Of a stretch of 10,713 nt of DNA, positions 1 through 5,930 are shown one piece after another. This DNA comes from Actinomycetota bacterium (GTDB lineage: Bacteria; Actinomycetota; Actinomycetes; Actinomycetales; Microbacteriaceae). The translations under genes were made by a program, and so were the position numbers. Positions within the stretch are counted from its first letter, which is position 1. Each line of letters starts with the position of its first letter. The notes beneath the pieces are model-generated. The model saw nothing but the letters and a program-made list of their open reading frames with translations. It was not told the DNA's origin and ran no database searches. The DNA is taken from assembly GCA_009699665.1 (NCBI GenBank), contig WLNS01000044.1:1-10713 (forward strand), written 5' to 3'.

Positions 1-52
1 CCCTGACCTTCTCATTGCGAACGAGACGCGCTACCAACTGCGCCATAGGCCC
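1..52 (-). tRNA. tRNA-Ala(CGC), 5' part, truncated by window edge
   Basis: Read on the minus strand, the sequence gives an acceptor arm GGGCCTA (52-46), then TG, a D stem GCGC/GCGC with loop AGTTGGTA, and an anticodon stem TCTCG/TGAGA with loop TTCGCAA. A variable region AGGTC and the first bases of the T stem follow, and then the window ends. The anticodon is CGC (19-17), which reads the alanine codon GCG. All 52 visible bases fit the standard cloverleaf. The T loop and the 3' acceptor strand lie outside the window. Confidence 0.93.
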
Positions 53-62
53 AAGCCTGTCA

Positions 63-68
63 ATTATA
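63..68 (-). promoter_or_regulatory. -10 box TATAAT of the tRNA-Ala gene, overlapping the stop codon of the upstream gene
   Basis: A perfect TATAAT lies on the minus strand, ten bases before the first base of the tRNA. It predicts transcription starting about 3-5 nt before the mature tRNA 5' end. The box overlaps the last codon (ATA) and the TAA stop of the DMT transporter gene, so the promoter is partly built from coding sequence. I see no good TTGACA-like -35 box at 16-18 nt spacing. Confidence 0.65.
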
Positions 69-933
69 TGGCCGTCGGCACCTTGAGCTTTCGGCTCGGC
101 CATTCCACGACAAACATCGCGAGCACGATGAGCACCCCGCCGACAATCGTCTTGAGCGCCAGAACCTCCTGGCCAACCGCCACCGCGACGATGGCGGCGA
201 AGACAACCTCCAGGGTGAGAATCACGGCCACCCGGGACGCATCCATGCGAGATTCGGCCCACGTCTGCACGAAGTACGCCACGGCGGTCGCGAAGATGCC
301 CGTGAAAGCAACGCCCAACCAGATGTTGAGCGTCGGCGGAGGTTGATAGCCGTCGACAAGGGCGCCAATCCAGGCCACAGCGGTGGCCACAGTGAGTTGC
401 ACCAGCGTGAGAGCGTAGCTCGAGAGTCCCGGGCTCCACCGCGCCAAGACGACGTAGTGCAGGGCAAAAAGAAGTGCTCCCACCAAGACCCAGATCTGCG
501 TGACGTTAAACCCGAAGCCGTTGATCGATATGAGGGCTAAGCCCGTAAAAGCGAGCGCAACACCGGCCCAGACGCGCCCGGCGATCGGGGTGCGATAGAG
601 AATCCAGCTGAGCAGCGGAACCACGACAACATAGAGACCCGTGATGAAACCGGTTGTCGCTGCCGTATTCAGGGTCAACCCGATGCTTTGGGTCAAAAAG
701 CCGACAGCCAGAATGACGCCCAAGACGCTGCCGCGCGTGAGGATCTTGGGCGAGATCTGCCGCACGATGGTGGGCCGAAATAGCAACATGACGACAACGG
801 CGACCGAGAAGCGCGTGGCGATGAAGTCCCAGAGAGGTTCCTGCTGCAGAGCGGGCTTCATGACCACGAAAGCCACACCCCAGACAAACGCCACGCCAAC
901 GAGCGCGAGGCCCGTCATCCACTGCGTCTTCAC
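64..933 (-). CDS. EamA-family (DMT superfamily) transporter, likely metabolite or drug exporter
   Basis: A 289-residue, highly hydrophobic protein with about ten membrane helices in two repeats, the normal size and layout for EamA/RhaT-type transporters of the inner membrane. Family features visible are an N-terminal GVAFVWGVAFVVMKPAL segment (helix 1), an Arg after helix 2 (residue 41), and the TAATTGFITGLYVVVVPLLSW stretch around 91-110. A second repeat runs from about 145 to 280. The substrate cannot be told from sequence. The start is GTG at 933. A TAACCT box lies exactly 6 nt upstream and there is no convincing Shine-Dalgarno, so the mRNA is probably leaderless; the ATG at codon 6 is a less likely start. 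The gene runs towards the tRNA-Ala with only 11 bases between and no terminator, so read-through into the tRNA is possible. Confidence 0.88.
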   Translation of the reverse strand: MKTQWMTGLALVGVAFVWGVAFVVMKPALQQEPLWDFIATRFSVAVVVMLLFRPTIVRQISPKILTRGSVLGVILAVGFLTQSIGLTLNTAATTGFITGLYVVVVPLLSWILYRTPIAGRVWAGVALAFTGLALISINGFGFNVTQIWVLVGALLFALHYVVLARWSPGLSSYALTLVQLTVATAVAWIGALVDGYQPPPTLNIWLGVAFTGIFATAVAYFVQTWAESRMDASRVAVILTLEVVFAAIVAVAVGQEVLALKTIVGGVLIVLAMFVVEWPSRKLKVPTAI

Positions 934-939
934 TCACTC

Positions 940-945
940 AGGTTA
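940..945 (-). promoter_or_regulatory. Putative -10 box TAACCT of the DMT transporter (leaderless type)
   Basis: TAACCT is followed by 6 nt (GAGTGA) and then the GTG start at 933. The spacing puts the transcription start at or next to the first base of the start codon. The box lies inside a small perfect hairpin, CTCAG-GTTA-CTGAG (937-950). There is no clear -35. Confidence 0.5.
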
Positions 946-956
946 CTGAGAGAATG

Positions 957-979
957 CTCGCGTTCGTCACCGCAGCGAG
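957..979 (-). terminator. Weak hairpin after the ABC permease gene
   Basis: On the minus strand, three bases after the permease stop codon, CTCGC and GCGAG can pair across a 13-nt loop, followed by CATTCTCTC. The stem is only 5 bp and there is no real U tract. It could be a weak terminator separating the ABC operon from the DMT gene, or chance. Confidence 0.22.
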
Positions 980-981
980 AC

Positions 982-1743
982 CTAGACGTTGTCTTTGCGG
1001 AAGGTCCGCGTGCCAAACCAGAGTCCCGCGGCAAACAAGATGACCGTCCAGATGCAACCCCACATCGTGATCAGCGTGAAGAAGTCGCCGGTAAAGAGTT
1101 CACGCACCGCGCTCACCAGGTACTTGATGGGCATGAAGTCGCTCACGACCACCAGCCATTCGGGCGCACCCGTCTTGATGCTGATGGGCAGCAGAATACC
1201 GGCCAGCAGCAGCACCGGCAGGGCGATGCTGTTCAGGATGGGCGCCAGGGCGTCCTCACTCTTCAGCGTGAGAGCCAGAGCATTCGACGATGCGGAACAT
1301 GCGCCGCCGAGCAGAACCGTGATGAGAAGCCCTAGAATCATGCCCGGAATCGAGCCGGTCATGCCGAAAGCAAAGCCCAGTGCCACCAGCACGATGCCCT
1401 GCACGCCCAGCGACGTCACGTCGCGCAGGACGCGACCCAACAGCAGGGCAGCGCGACTGGCCGGCGTCACACGCTCGGACTCAATCACGCCCTGCCGCCA
1501 CTCCGAGATGAGCCCGAATCCGGAAAACAGGGCGCCGAAGAGGCCCAGCTGGATGAGCAGTCCCGGCACAAAGAACGTGTAGGCGTTGAGCGCACCAATC
1601 TGGGCGGTCAAGGGTTTGAGCAGTGGCCCGAAGAGGCACAAGTAAAGGATGGGCTGTGCGAGGCCGATAATCACCCACACGGGGTTGCGCAGGGCAAGAC
1701 GCATCTGCCGGCGATAGATGACCCAGGTCTGAAAAAAGAACAT
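982..1743 (-). CDS. ABC-2 type transporter permease (DrrB-like), partner of the upstream ATPase
   Basis: A 253-residue membrane protein with six predicted helices at roughly 22-40, 55-79, 104-127, 131-157, 169-188 and 224-245, as expected for an ABC-2 permease of a drug or polyketide exporter. The family's cytoplasmic loop is visible as EWRQGVIESERVTPAS at 81-96, followed by GRVLRD. The region before the last helix, LPISIK...P.WL......MPI.YLVSAVRELF (185-217), also matches the ABC-2 pattern. The start is ATG at 1743, 14 bases after the stop of the ATPase gene, with a TAGGACGAG Shine-Dalgarno that overlaps that stop, so the two genes are cotranscribed. The substrate is unknown. Antibiotic efflux, or export of a lipid or envelope precursor, would both fit the family. 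Confidence 0.9.
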   Translation of the reverse strand: MFFFQTWVIYRRQMRLALRNPVWVIIGLAQPILYLCLFGPLLKPLTAQIGALNAYTFFVPGLLIQLGLFGALFSGFGLISEWRQGVIESERVTPASRAALLLGRVLRDVTSLGVQGIVLVALGFAFGMTGSIPGMILGLLITVLLGGACSASSNALALTLKSEDALAPILNSIALPVLLLAGILLPISIKTGAPEWLVVVSDFMPIKYLVSAVRELFTGDFFTLITMWGCIWTVILFAAGLWFGTRTFRKDNV

Positions 1744-1757
1744 GTCGTTTGCTCGTC

Positions 1758-2723
1758 CTAACTGTCTTCGCGAAGAGATCGACCGGTCATGGTGAGGAAT
1801 ACATCATCGAGCGTGGGGCGACGCACCTCAATGGCCGCGAGCGTGACTTTTGCCTTTTCGAGGGCGCGCAGCAGCGGCGGAAGTTCTCCGCCCGCGCTCG
1901 GAACCCGAACCGTAACAACGAGTCCGTCACTCGTCGCCTTGGTGGCCCCCGGAATGGCCTTCGCGAGCTTGAGCACTGCCGTGGCATCGCTTTTCTGCGT
2001 GAGCAAGAGCTCAATGAGGTCGCCGGCAACTTGCCGCTTGAGGGCATCCGGGGTATCTGACGCCACGATGACGCCGTTGTCTATCACCAAGATGCGATCG
2101 CACAGGGCGTCGGCTTCGTCGAGGTAGTGCGTGGTCAAAAAGACCGTGCTGCCCAGCTTGTTGCGCAGATCGGCGATGTGCGTCCACAGATTGGCCCGCG
2201 CCTGAGGGTCGAGGCCGGTCGTGGGTTCATCGAGAAAGACCAGCTTGGGGTCGTGCACCAACCCCATGGCAATATCGAGGCGACGTCGCTGGCCCCCCGA
2301 CATGGTCTTGGGTTGACGCAGCCACATGCCGTCGAGATCGAGTTGCTCAAAAAGTTGCTTGCCACGCTTTTCTGCGCGATCCCGGGAGATTCCGTAAAGC
2401 AGCGCGTGATCGATAACCTCTTCACCCGCCCGGGCCGTCATCGCCGTCGATCCACTTTGGGACACGTAACCGATGTTGCGTCGAACGTTGAGGGGGTCGG
2501 TCGCCAGATCAAATCCCGCCACCGTGGCCGTTCCCCGCGTCGGCTTCAGCAGGGTCGTGAGCATGCGAAGCGTCGTGGTCTTGCCAGCGCCGTTCGGGCC
2601 CAGAAACCCAACAATTTCGCCCTCGTCAACATCAATGTCGACGCCACCGACGGCGGTAACCGCCACCTTCTCTCGACCGCGCTTGGTATCGAAGACTCGA
2701 GCGAGTCCGCGGGCATGAATCAT
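1758..2723 (-). CDS. ABC transporter ATP-binding protein (DrrA-like, daunorubicin-resistance family)
   Basis: A 321-residue ATPase that powers the permease encoded just downstream. Motifs are complete: Walker A GPNGAGKTT (42-50), Q-loop Gln89 in YVSQSG, signature MSGGQ (141-145), Walker B LVFLDE (161-166), D-loop at TGLDPQ, and switch His199 in TTHYLDEAD. The extra C-terminal part of about 100 residues, ending in RPTLDDVFLTMTGRSL, is typical of the DrrA subfamily. The start is ATG at 2723 because it has a good Shine-Dalgarno (GAAAGGGA, with GACGAC as spacer). The reading frame stays open for 18 more codons to 2777, but those cross the likely -10 box. The protein should sit on the inner face of the membrane as a homodimer with the DrrB-like permease. 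Confidence 0.93.
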   Translation of the reverse strand: MIHARGLARVFDTKRGREKVAVTAVGGVDIDVDEGEIVGFLGPNGAGKTTTLRMLTTLLKPTRGTATVAGFDLATDPLNVRRNIGYVSQSGSTAMTARAGEEVIDHALLYGISRDRAEKRGKQLFEQLDLDGMWLRQPKTMSGGQRRRLDIAMGLVHDPKLVFLDEPTTGLDPQARANLWTHIADLRNKLGSTVFLTTHYLDEADALCDRILVIDNGVIVASDTPDALKRQVAGDLIELLLTQKSDATAVLKLAKAIPGATKATSDGLVVTVRVPSAGGELPPLLRALEKAKVTLAAIEVRRPTLDDVFLTMTGRSLREDS

Positions 2724-2751
2724 GTCGTCCCTTTCACCGATGTACCTGACA

Positions 2752-2757
2752 ATCCTA
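2752..2757 (-). promoter_or_regulatory. Putative -10 box TAGGAT of the ABC exporter operon
   Basis: TAGGAT on the minus strand predicts a start of transcription near 2745, giving a leader of about 22 nt with a GAAAGGGA Shine-Dalgarno before ATG 2723. In contrast to most genes here, this start looks leadered. The -35 region falls within the inverted repeat at 2762-2784. Confidence 0.45.
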
Positions 2758-2761
2758 GACA

Positions 2762-2784
2762 GTGCACACGTCGTCACTGTGCAC
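2762..2784. promoter_or_regulatory. Inverted repeat GTGCACA-N9-TGTGCAC, candidate operator of the ABC exporter operon
   Basis: Two perfect 7-bp arms are separated by 9 bp, with the dyad centre at 2773. The repeat covers the region where the -35 element and spacer of the exporter promoter should lie, 4 bp from the TAGGAT box. Arm spacing of about 16 bp centre to centre fits a dimeric repressor such as a TetR- or MarR-type protein. No regulator gene is present in the window, so the protein that would bind it is unknown. Confidence 0.4.
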
Positions 2785-2811
2785 GAGGGCAGCGTTGGCC
2801 GTTCGGACGAG

Positions 2812-2826
2812 GCCGCCCGCGGCGGC
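2812..2826 (-). terminator. GC-rich hairpin after the SepX/GlpR gene, possible U-less terminator
   Basis: GCCGCC-CGC-GGCGGC forms a perfect 6-bp stem with a 3-nt loop, five bases after the stop codon of the SepX/GlpR-like gene. No U tract follows, so it would be a hairpin-only terminator if it is one. The high GC content makes chance occurrence plausible. Confidence 0.33.
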
Positions 2827-2831
2827 GAGCG

Positions 2832-3698
2832 CTAGACGGCGCGGCGACGGCGAAGTGCAGAATCGAGATCGAACGTTTCGGCGTCGACTTCGGCCACACG
2901 TCCGAGGTCGGCATACATGCTCGGCGCACGCTGCGTGGCTGGTGCCGCAGCGACCGACGCGGCGGGCATTACCGGCGTGATGCGCGCGGGGGTCTGCGTC
3001 GCCACGAAGGCCTGCTCGGCGAGCGCGCGGCGCCGACTCTCGCCAGCCCGCTGTTGCGCCAGCGTTGCCGATGCGGTTGAGCCGGGTTCGAGGTGAAGCG
3101 GCCGAGGAAGCTGTCGCGGGGTCCAGGTTGGCGCGACGGCCCGAGGGGCTTCCCCCTGATCAAAGGCCTCGGCCGATTGTCGCGCGGGTTGCGGGGCACG
3201 AACGCGAGCTGGCGCAGAAAGGGACGACACAACGATGAGCGACACGGTGCTACCTACCGCTCCGACCACCACGAGCACGATGTCGCCAACGTAGAACGTC
3301 AGGGCAACGCCGGCCGCGATGGTCGCGAGCGAAATGAGCAGCCCGGAAAACGCTGCCTGGCGCTGGCGACGACGACGATGGCGCGCCAGTAGTGCGCGTT
3401 GCGCAGCCGTCAGGTTCTCGTGGGCGACGCTGCGGGCGCGTTTTTTGCTGTGGCGTTCAACGCGACGCAGTGCCTTTCGTTGTTCGTGCAGCGCTCGCGC
3501 GGATTCCTCGGCGCTTCGCAGATGATTCGTTTCCAAACCCGCGGCCGTGAGCGCAGCCACCGTGTGTTTCAGTCGAACGGCATTCGCTTCGGTCTCGGCA
3601 AAGTGGCGGCGGCGAAGCCAACTGGGAATCAGATAGGCCACCCACAAAACGGCACCCACAGCGAAAACCAAGCCTCCACTCAGAATGTCACCGTTCAT
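2832..3698 (-). CDS. sepX: Membrane protein of the SepX/GlpR family (cell division)
   Basis: A 288-residue protein with a first membrane helix at about 7-25, ending in the pattern AYLIPSWLRRRH. A basic, helix-forming, probably coiled-coil cytoplasmic segment follows (about 55-115). Two further helices lie close together at about 117-136 and 139-160. The tail of about 125 residues is low in complexity and ends in FDLDSALRRRRAV. This layout and the N-terminal AYL.P.WLRR pattern match Streptomyces SepX and corynebacterial GlpR, membrane proteins of the divisome; GlpR is the membrane receptor of the gephyrin-like FtsZ-binding protein Glp. The position next to rimJ and galU is also that of Rv0996 in mycobacteria, as I recall it. 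It has its own TACCGT box 7 nt before the ATG, although it may also be reached from galU-rimJ. The family call is from recall plus context, not from a search. Confidence 0.7.
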   Translation of the reverse strand: MNGDILSGGLVFAVGAVLWVAYLIPSWLRRRHFAETEANAVRLKHTVAALTAAGLETNHLRSAEESARALHEQRKALRRVERHSKKRARSVAHENLTAAQRALLARHRRRRQRQAAFSGLLISLATIAAGVALTFYVGDIVLVVVGAVGSTVSLIVVSSLSAPARVRAPQPARQSAEAFDQGEAPRAVAPTWTPRQLPRPLHLEPGSTASATLAQQRAGESRRRALAEQAFVATQTPARITPVMPAASVAAAPATQRAPSMYADLGRVAEVDAETFDLDSALRRRRAV

Positions 3699-3705
3699 AA
3701 CCTCA

Positions 3706-3711
3706 ACGGTA
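3706..3711 (-). promoter_or_regulatory. Putative -10 box TACCGT of the SepX/GlpR gene
   Basis: TACCGT is followed by 7 nt (TGAGGTT) and the ATG at 3698, so the transcript would be leaderless or nearly so. It lies in the 43-base gap after rimJ. The GAGG in the spacer could alternatively act as a Shine-Dalgarno on a longer transcript coming from galU-rimJ. Confidence 0.42.
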
Positions 3712-3741
3712 AGAGACGAAGCGCCCCATGCTCGGCAGGGT

Positions 3742-4386
3742 TTAAGGCGTGTTGGGTTGAGTTGGTGGTGGAGCTTTCGACAGGTGAGAGGGAACCTTCC
3801 CCTCTTTCCAGCGCCTCAGCACGCCCTCGGGCACTTCTTCGATGGTCACGGCAAAACACACGTGATCGCGCCAGCCACCGGCGATGTGAATATAGCGTTC
3901 GCGATAGCCCTCATATCGAAAGCCGAGCTTCTCGACCACGCGCAAGGATGCCTGATTCTCCGGGCGAATGCAGATCTCCATGCGGTGAACACGAAGAACG
4001 GACAAACAATAGTCCGTGACCAGTGCGACCGCTGTGGGGGTTATTCCGCGACCGGCAACCCGCTCGGCTACCCAATAGCCAATCTGTGCCGTTGACAGGG
4101 AGCCGTGCGTTATGGCCGACACGTTAACCTGTCCGACGATCGCACCGTCCACCTCAATCACGAACGCGATGCCCGCTCCGGACCGGGAATAGGCGATGAG
4201 TGCCCGAACATTGGCTCGGGTATCAAAACTGACAAAGCCATCGGGATTCGTGGCTTCCCAGGGTCGCAGCCATGCTCGATTAAGCATCAATTCACGTTCG
4301 AGGGCTGCAGAATCGCGCACGCGCACCGGACGCAAAACGACGTCACCGTCACGAAGCACGAGCCCGCGCAGGTTTGCTATGAACAC
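3742..4386 (-). CDS. rimJ: GNAT N-acetyltransferase, RimJ type (ribosomal-protein S5 alanine acetyltransferase-like)
   Basis: A 214-residue GNAT-fold enzyme that would use acetyl-CoA to acetylate a protein N-terminus or small amine. Visible family features are LRPVRVRDSAALERELMLNR...LRPWEAT (18-46), the IGYWVAERVAGRGI acetyl-CoA loop (102-115), HRMEICIRPENQASLRV (134-150), LGFRYEG (154-160) and WRDHVCFAVTIEE (172-184). The closest recalled relative is mycobacterial Rv0995, which also lies next to galU. The protein annotated RimJ in actinobacteria has not been shown to act on S5, so the substrate is open. The GTG start is 4 bases after the galU stop (TGA-GGTC-GTG), which suggests translational coupling; there is no separate promoter box. 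The last 25 residues are a Pro/Lys-rich extension with no family match that I recognise. Confidence 0.88.
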   Translation of the reverse strand: MFIANLRGLVLRDGDVVLRPVRVRDSAALERELMLNRAWLRPWEATNPDGFVSFDTRANVRALIAYSRSGAGIAFVIEVDGAIVGQVNVSAITHGSLSTAQIGYWVAERVAGRGITPTAVALVTDYCLSVLRVHRMEICIRPENQASLRVVEKLGFRYEGYRERYIHIAGGWRDHVCFAVTIEEVPEGVLRRWKEGKVPSHLSKAPPPTQPNTP

Positions 4387-4390
4387 GACC

Positions 4391-5293
4391 TCAGCGTCGC
4401 CCGCGTCGTGCGTCCACGAATTTCGTCAACCAAGCATCAAAATCGGGACCGAGATCTTCGCGATTCACGGCGATCTCGACCACCGCCTTGAGGTAGGAAA
4501 GGCGGTCACCGGTGTCGTAACGCCCGCCGCGGTAAATGATGCCGAGAACTCCCGGGGATGCGGGGTCTGTGGCGATTGTTTGCAGGGCGTCGGTGAGCTG
4601 AATTTCGCCGCCGCGTCCCGGCGTCACGTGCTCAAGAACATCAAAAATCTGCGGCGTCAGCACGTAGCGTCCGACGACGGCAAGGTTCGATGGGGCCTCG
4701 CCCGGTTCGGGCTTTTCAACCAGTTGAGTCACACGCACCACGTCGTGCTGATCTGTCGTCTCTGTGGCAGCAACACCGTAGGCGCCGAGTTCCGACTCAG
4801 GCACTTCCATGAGAGCGACGACACAGGCACCGGTCTCGGCGTTGAGCACGAGCATGCGACTCAAGAGATCCTGATCGGCATCGATGATGTCGTCACCCAA
4901 AAGGAGGGCAAAGGGCTGAGTGCCCACATGCGAGCGTGCCTTGAGCACCGCGTGGCCCAAACCCCGCGGGTCACCCTGGCGAACGTAGTGAATGTCGGCA
5001 AGATCGGTCGAGTGCGTCACGTGTTCGAGGCGCATCTCGTCACCCTTTTCTTCGAGCTTCACCTCAAGCTCGAAGTTACGGTCGAAATGATTCTCGAGCG
5101 CGTTCTTGTTGCGGCCGGTAATCATCAGGATGTCCGTGAGACCCGCGTTGACGGCCTCTTCAACCACGTACTGAATCACGGGCTTGTCGACCACGGGCAA
5201 CATCTCTTTGGGAAGTGCCTTCGTGGCCGGCAGAAAGCGCGTGCCGAGACCCGCAGCCGGAATGACGGCCTTGACGGTGTGAGGGGTTGCCAC
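4391..5293 (-). CDS. galU: UTP--glucose-1-phosphate uridylyltransferase
   Basis: A 300-residue cytoplasmic enzyme that makes UDP-glucose from UTP and glucose-1-phosphate, for cell-wall glycans and glycolipids. Motifs are complete: the nucleotide-binding loop AAGLGTRFLPATKALPKEML (13-32), VVDKPVIQYVVEEA (34-47), LLGDD with the metal-binding Asp (131-135), LVEKP (191-195), GRY (208-210), and GRGGEIQLTDAL (226-237). The length is normal for bacterial GalU. The start is GTG at 5293, with a TAGGGT box exactly 6 nt upstream; a GGAG in that spacer sits too close to be an ordinary Shine-Dalgarno. The gene is divergent from the FTHF cyclo-ligase and followed 4 bases later by rimJ, so it heads a short operon. 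Confidence 0.97.
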   Translation of the reverse strand: MATPHTVKAVIPAAGLGTRFLPATKALPKEMLPVVDKPVIQYVVEEAVNAGLTDILMITGRNKNALENHFDRNFELEVKLEEKGDEMRLEHVTHSTDLADIHYVRQGDPRGLGHAVLKARSHVGTQPFALLLGDDIIDADQDLLSRMLVLNAETGACVVALMEVPESELGAYGVAATETTDQHDVVRVTQLVEKPEPGEAPSNLAVVGRYVLTPQIFDVLEHVTPGRGGEIQLTDALQTIATDPASPGVLGIIYRGGRYDTGDRLSYLKAVVEIAVNREDLGPDFDAWLTKFVDARRGRR

Positions 5294-5299
5294 TTCTCC

Positions 5300-5305
5300 A
5301 CCCTA
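5300..5305 (-). promoter_or_regulatory. Putative -10 box TAGGGT of galU (leaderless type)
   Basis: TAGGGT, then 6 nt (GGAGAA), then the GTG start of galU. The same hexamer is found at the start of the helicase gene. It lies in the 40-bp divergent gap, 16 bp from the oppositely oriented TAGGAT box of the cyclo-ligase gene. Confidence 0.55.
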
Positions 5306-5321
5306 TCGAAGCGTTTGTTTC

Positions 5322-5327
5322 TAGGAT
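5322..5327 (+). promoter_or_regulatory. Putative -10 box TAGGAT of the FTHF cyclo-ligase gene (leaderless type)
   Basis: TAGGAT, then 6 nt (GAGACC), then the GTG start at 5334. The distance predicts transcription from the start codon itself. Its -35 position would fall on the galU -10 box. Confidence 0.55.
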
Positions 5328-5333
5328 GAGACC

Positions 5334-5909
5334 GTGACGGTCCAGACAGAAAAGGTGCGCATTCGCCGCGAGGTGCGCGGCAATCGCCAGCGCCGGTCTG
5401 CTGATCAACGGGATGAACACAACCGTGCCGTCGCCACACATCTGACCGACCTCATCACGAGCAGCGGTGCGCAGCGGGTTCTCATCTACCTCGCCACGCG
5501 CGACGAACCGCAAACCCGAGACGTGATTCGTGACCTGAGTGCCACCGGTGTGAGATTCTTTGCGCCGGTCTGCCTGCCCGACGGCGTTATGCACTGGGCG
5601 GAGGTCGACGGAAATTCTGCGGAACGTGTCTCAGAAGTCGGGACTCCCGAACCCGACGTCTCGCCCGAGAATCTTTTGCCCACGGTCGACGCCGACATGG
5701 TCGTTTGTCCTGCGGCCGCGGTCGACCTGTCGGGCACGCGTGTGGGGTGGGGGCGCGGATATTATGACCGCCTCTTGGCAACGCTATCGCCGGGATTGCC
5801 GGTTTTTGCGCTGGTCGGTGACGAGGATGTCTACGAACATCTTCCGCGAGAAAAGCACGACATGCCCGTGACGGGCGTGGTCACACCGAAGGGCTGGCGC
5901 CGGTTCTGA
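5334..5909 (+). CDS. 5-formyltetrahydrofolate cyclo-ligase (MTHFS)
   Basis: A 191-residue cytoplasmic enzyme of the MTHFS family, which uses ATP to turn 5-formyltetrahydrofolate into 5,10-methenyltetrahydrofolate and so returns a dead-end folate to one-carbon metabolism. Visible are the basic N-terminal helix KVRIRREVRGNR (7-18), the nucleotide-binding motif GTRVGWGRGYYDRLL (134-148, matching the family pattern G.R.G.G.GYYDR), and the C-terminal PREKHDMPVTGVVTPKG (171-187) with the conserved HD. The length is typical. The GTG start is supported by the TAGGAT box 6 nt upstream. The gene lies beside galU in mycobacteria too, as I recall. It converges with the small ORF at 5931-6116, with 21 bases between the two stops. 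Confidence 0.95.
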   Translation: MTVQTEKVRIRREVRGNRQRRSADQRDEHNRAVATHLTDLITSSGAQRVLIYLATRDEPQTRDVIRDLSATGVRFFAPVCLPDGVMHWAEVDGNSAERVSEVGTPEPDVSPENLLPTVDADMVVCPAAAVDLSGTRVGWGRGYYDRLLATLSPGLPVFALVGDEDVYEHLPREKHDMPVTGVVTPKGWRRF

Positions 5910-5923
5910 TCGGTCACACCGGC
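5899..5923. terminator. Short inverted repeat between convergent genes, possible bidirectional terminator
   Basis: GCCGGT (5899-5904) and ACCGGC (5918-5923) are inverted copies around a 13-nt loop; a smaller CGGT-CAC-ACCG hairpin (5911-5921) competes with it. It covers the end of the cyclo-ligase gene and the 21-bp gap to the convergent small ORF. No U tract is present on either side, so support is weak. Confidence 0.27.
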
Positions 5924-5930
5924 CTGATCC

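Noticed and set aside
58..63. TTGACA on the minus strand, a consensus -35 hexamer
   Set aside because: It directly follows the TATAAT box and a matching -10 would fall inside the tRNA gene, where none is seen.
506..937. 143-codon minus-strand frame overlapping the transporter start
   Set aside because: It runs in another frame within a clear EamA transporter. Its product is arginine- and histidine-rich with no recognisable pattern, typical of a shadow frame in GC-rich DNA.
2723..2777. Longer start of the ABC ATPase at 2777
   Set aside because: The 18 extra codons run through the TAGGAT box and part of the inverted repeat and do not match the family N-terminus. ATG 2723 has a good Shine-Dalgarno.
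2127..3080. 317-codon plus-strand frame across the ABC ATPase and the SepX/GlpR gene end
   Set aside because: It is antisense to two well-supported genes and crosses their intergenic promoter region. The product is Arg/His-rich without domains, so it is an antisense shadow.
4196..5329. 377-codon plus-strand frame antisense to rimJ and galU
   Set aside because: galU and rimJ are certain on the other strand. This frame has no recognisable motif and ends in the divergent promoter gap.
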